Below are positions 16,001-18,978 of a stretch of 18,978 nt of DNA, one piece after another. The notes beneath the pieces are model-generated. The model was not told the origin of the DNA. It worked only from the letters and a program-made list of their open reading frames with translations, and did no database searches. The position numbers were made by a program, and so were the translations under genes. The stretch is from positions 1 to 18,978 of the forward strand of contig JAHBMJ010002436.1 in the NCBI GenBank assembly GCA_018398765.1, read 5' to 3'. Each line of letters starts with the position of its first letter. Position 1 is the stretch's first letter. This DNA comes from Chromera velia (taxonomy: Eukaryota; Sar; Chromeraceae).

Positions 16001-18609
16001 AAGGAAGCGGAAGTAAAGATTGAGGGAGGATGGGAAGCGTGCGCGTAAACAGACTCTGCAGCTGCCCTTCCCTTACAGGAGAAAGAGCTTTTGGGTGGCA
16101 ATCAAGGACGCTCACCCGACGAACAAGGACCAACCACACAGGCACACAGGCAGGCAGGCAGGCAGACTCACTGATCTGGTTCGCCGTCGGCCGAGAGGAG
16201 ACGATCCATCATCTGCATGATGATGTACGAATGGACAGCCACATCCACAGACACAGACTATAGAGACAACAACCAGACACACAGAAGGCAAAAAGGAGGA
16301 TAGCGCTGCTTTTTGAGAAAGCGAGAACTTCTTTTTCAAAACACATGAGGAGTGAATCGATTGTGCACACCTCGGAAGAACAGAGTAGGAAGACTGATGT
16401 CAAGAGGGCAGACTATCTCACGAGGGCTTCCATGAAGCAGAGGGAAGCGTGAAGAAAAAAAAAAGAGAGATGCACAAAAGAAGAGAGCGACAGCGTGGGT
16501 GAGGTGAGGCACGCACAAGGGGAACACACGATGTGACAGAAAGGGCAATGTAAGCCCCGACCCTTCTGTAGACACTTCTGACTGTAACTCAAAATGATAG
16601 AGAAAAGAGAAACAACCACACAAACATGGGAAATCCACAGAGACAAAATGAAAGCAATCCGATCCTGCTTGTGGCAACGGTCGTTCGCAATCCATTCGGA
16701 ATTCATACGTTCATCTGCATCCACACCGACCGACCAACCTCGTTGTGGCAGTGGTCGAAGAACGTCAGAGAGGGTGTCGGTGGGGTTCGTGCAGCTGCTG
16801 CTCTCATGCGTTGGCAAAGGGTTCGAAGCTCTGCCTCTGCCGACCGCGCGGCGTCTGTTCGGTCTTTGGGTTCTTCCAGAACGCCAGTGGAGAGAAGTCT
16901 GCACAGACTCCCGGCATTCGCTCTTCGAATGTTGGTGATAAGACTGTTGATGGTCTTTACGTGCGCGAACTTTTTGGGCAGATGCACTACTTCCTTCTTG
17001 GCTTGTTCTCCCCCCCCTGTGGCTGTGGGAGGTTGGTGGTTTTGGTCACCCTCACCGCCATCACCCTCATGTTCACCTTCTGGGTCTTTTTCGTCTCTTT
17101 TCCTTTTTTTGTCCCCCTGTGCCTCGTTATCCTTTTCTGTCTCCTCTTTCTTTGTTTCCGTTTTGCGCTTGGTGGATAGCCCCTCCCCCGGGGACGCTGA
17201 CCCATCTGCGCTCTCATCCCTCTGCCGTTTCCTCTTCCCCCTTTCCGGCTTCTCTTCCTTCTCCTCTTCCTTCAACACATTCGAGGAAGAAGAGGAAGGG
17301 GGTGCAGGCTCAGGCTCATCGTCATCATCAACGTCGATGGACATGGAGGAGCTGTTCGGGGGAACAGCAAGCTGCTTCTCTTTTTTTTCTTCCTTGGGGG
17401 GGGAAGGGGAACAATCGGGAGGGGCAACTTTCTGCCTCTTCGCGAGCCTCCGACCCCGGGAGCTGATTGGATCAGCATTCTTCTCTTCATCTTCTTTCTT
17501 GGGGGGCGCCGTACCATTTGAGACCTTCTCTTCAAGATGCACCCCGACCCTCCGACCACTCCGTGTGGTGGTTTGTCGTGTGCTCTTGGCGGCAGCAGCG
17601 GGAGCAGCAGCAGAGGAAGAAGGAGAGGAAGAAGAAGAGGAACTGCTCTTTTCTTCTTTCTCTGCGTCTGCCGTTCCCCCGCTCTCCTTCAGCGCAAGCC
17701 TGGCGTCGCCTGCCTGTGCAGCAGCGCGGCAGTTGTCGTACAGGGAGGAACGTTCTCCGACGGTATGGAAGCGATCGGCGGGTAGGCGACGGAAAGGCAG
17801 CATCTCATATCTCTCGGCAGCGTTGTCGTATTGTGTGTCCCTGGGTTCATCGACTGCAAAAGTGATTCACTCATCTCTCACACATTAGATCAGGTTTGTG
17901 TGATTTCTCTATGACACATACAACGACGATCTTTGCTGTGCTCTTTTCAATGACAACTGCAGGTATGAGCTGAGCCAGGTACTCTTTCAAGCATGCAGAT
18001 TTCCGTGTGGCGGTGTAAGTAAAACCGGGAGGGAGACACACTGCGGATCAGAACACACACAAAAAATCAGACCGATCCGAGGATGAATTTAATGGCTGAT
18101 AATAGAGATCGCAAGATACGCAGAAAAAGACTACGTTCATGCACTGAAGAGAAGAGAAAACAAGAGCGACATGCTATAGAAACACAAAGCAGCCACAACT
18201 TCCCTCCCTCAACTGACCCACCCGGAGCCTCGTCGGGTTCTCCGCTCTTCAGGCAGTCCTCCTCTTCCTTGTCCCTCTGTTCCTCCATCTTAATCTTCTT
18301 CTGTTCCCCTCTCTCCTGTTCGCCGTCCGGCTTCTCTTTCTCTCTGGCCTCCCATTCCCGCAGTTCGTTTTCCTCCCTCTCCATCTCCCTCGCCTCCTCC
18401 AACGCTTTCTTCTCCTCCCACTCCCTCTCCCTCTGCTTCTCCCTTTCATTCTCTTCATCCGTCCTCCACAGATACTGAAAGGCCGCCACGAGCTGCTTGT
18501 GCGGTTCGGTTCCCTTACCCTTCAGTTCTTCTTTCGAGGGACGCTGCTCAGCAAGCCACAGCCTGTCTGCCCGTTCCGTCAGCGACGTGGTGTCCTGTTC
18601 GGTGGACAC
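10050..18609 (-). CDS. Flavin-containing amine oxidase, LSD1/polyamine-oxidase superfamily (5'-partial, 15 exons in window)
   Basis: FAD-dependent oxidative deamination of an amine, a histone methyl-lysine or polyamine by family. Exons in coding order: 18609-18222, 17853-16739, 16212-16172, 15778-15635, 15282-15196, 14694-14533, 14344-14228, 13782-13449, 13044-12931, 12531-12461, 12114-12081, 11841-11698, 11374-11315, 10633-10477, 10228-10050. Phases match at every junction (about 1,048 codons). Exon 1 is a Glu/Arg/Lys coiled coil. Exon 2 is Ser/Lys/Glu-rich with nuclear-localisation-like clusters (GRRLAKRQK, GKRKRQR, KKRKRDEK). Exons 4-6 are helical and include NLGYVAALSELS, like the family segment before the second FAD half. 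Exon 8 has GYQWLPDCL and VIVTVPIGVLK. Exon 9 has HNKVLLVW, whose Lys aligns with LSD1 Lys661. Exon 13 has TRWDEDP and SYSF. Exons 14-15 have FFAGEATDVAG and CVHGAVRSGGRAAGE, the C-terminal FAD motif. GxGxxG must lie upstream. Family is secure; LSD1 versus PAO, and the exact ends of exons 5 and 6, are not. Confidence 0.85.
10641..10718. repeat. ATTC/ATCC microsatellite in amine oxidase intron
   Basis: (TTCA)n with CATC variants lies directly upstream, in the sense direction, of the 3' splice site at 10634. On the sense strand it reads (TGAA)n and ends in TGGATGCAG, so the tract runs into the acceptor. Confidence 0.85.
11843..11864. repeat. (TGCA)n tract at a 3' splice site
   Basis: About five TGCA units abut the acceptor of the exon at 11841-11698. 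On the sense strand the intron ends GCATGCATGCATGCAG. The tract is self-complementary and shares its core with acceptors at 10229, 11375, 14695 and 15283. Confidence 0.85.
15124..15214. repeat. 41-bp direct duplication spanning an exon-intron boundary
   Basis: Positions 15124-15164 and 15174-15214 are identical except for one base (15131/15181), 50 bp apart. The copy at 15174-15214 spans the end of the amine oxidase exon 15282-15196 and its donor. The other copy lies in the intron, preceded on the sense strand by a T run and CTTCAG, which looks like a good 3' splice site. Confidence 0.85.
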
Positions 18610-18914
18610 CTGCAAGACAGGAAGGAAGGAAGGAAGGAAGGAAGGAAGGAAAAACAACAAGAAAAGACGGGAGGGAACACAGACAGAAAACGTTGTGGCC
18701 TCGTCGGAGCAGCCACAGAGCTTGAAGAGACGCAGAAAGAGGGGAACTGCACACCACCATGCAGGGACGCATCGACAAGCGGAAAGCCCAACAAAACATA
18801 CATGACGGTCCTCGGAAATGATAAGAGGAAGGAGAACTTCGGAAACAAGAGCCCTCTTCCACGCCGCCATGCAAAGAGAAAGGATTGATTCAGACGCACA
18901 CACGCACACACACA

Positions 18915-18965
<51 letters not shown>

Positions 18966-18978
18966 GGGGGGGGGGGGA
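18610..18978 (-). other. Upstream intron of the amine oxidase gene (incomplete)
   Basis: On the sense strand this ends CTTGCAG before the exon at 18609 and has a (TTCC)n tract just upstream (plus-strand GGAA at 18620-18650). The far end is (CA)n then (GA)n then a G run (18896-18978). A frame continuous with the exon is open across part of it, but Cys/Leu-rich low-complexity translation and the good 3' splice site argue for intron. The first part of the gene lies beyond the window. Confidence 0.6.
18896..18978. repeat. CA/GA microsatellite and G run at window end
   Basis: (CA)n from about 18896, one TA interruption at 18921, then (GA)n at about 18952-18965 and a run of about 12 G. Such tracts often end contigs. 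Confidence 0.9.

Noticed and set aside
16626-17888. 420-codon plus-strand frame
   Set aside because: It is antisense to the large Lys/Glu/Ser-rich exon (17853-16739) of the amine oxidase; its Ser/Phe/Leu-rich product is what the complement of GAA/GAG/AAG codons gives.
18610-18951. Open continuation of the first amine oxidase exon upstream of 18609
   Set aside because: A TTGCAG acceptor with a long TTCC pyrimidine tract precedes 18609, and the continuation is Cys/Leu/Phe-rich with CV repeats from the CA microsatellite. An exon inside (starting MAAWKRALV) cannot be excluded.

Overview
The window is eukaryotic nuclear DNA. It carries two intron-rich protein genes on the minus strand with GT-AG introns and the standard genetic code, a compact LTR retroelement, many microsatellites in introns and spacers, and one ambiguous base (3370). 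The style (many short introns ending in TGCAG, dense CA/GA/GACA repeats, acidic and Ser-rich insertions in proteins) suggests a free-living protist, possibly a chromerid-type alveolate. That placement is a weak inference.

Layout. 1-278: flank with no gene seen. 279-2852: an LTR retroelement on the plus strand, with 312- and 300-bp LTRs, an exact AATTA target duplication, a purine tract and gag-position ORFs, but no reverse transcriptase, protease or integrase in its roughly 2-kb interior. 2858-4045: spacer with a three-copy tandem repeat and microsatellites. 4046-6985 (minus): a four-exon gene for a 654-aa protein of unknown function with a Cys/His-rich C-terminus. 6986-10049: about 3 kb without a convincing gene, holding an A/T-rich hairpin-like inverted repeat (7711-7987) and a tandem duplication of about 745 bp (8280-9770). 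10050-18609 (minus, 5'-partial): the last 15 exons of a flavin amine oxidase of the LSD1/polyamine-oxidase superfamily. 18610-18978: intron or upstream sequence rich in CA/GA repeats.

The exon models were built by hand. Every junction obeys GT-AG, reading phases match across every junction, and both genes end at a stop codon. For the amine oxidase, the order of family motifs (GYxxxP region, substrate-domain strand before the conserved NK, RW-DP-SYS, FAGEAT-VHGA) follows the family order. The FAD-binding Rossmann motif (GxGxxG) is not in the window and should lie upstream. Before the conserved second half the protein has a very long coiled-coil, Lys/Glu/Ser-rich insertion with several nuclear-localisation-like clusters, placed where LSD1 carries its Tower domain.

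The most unusual signal is in the introns. Many 5' splice sites start with a four-base-phased array of GT dinucleotides (GTNNGTNNGT), and many 3' splice sites end in TGCATGCAG or ATGCAG. The two genes lie head-to-tail on one strand; nothing in the sequence links them functionally.
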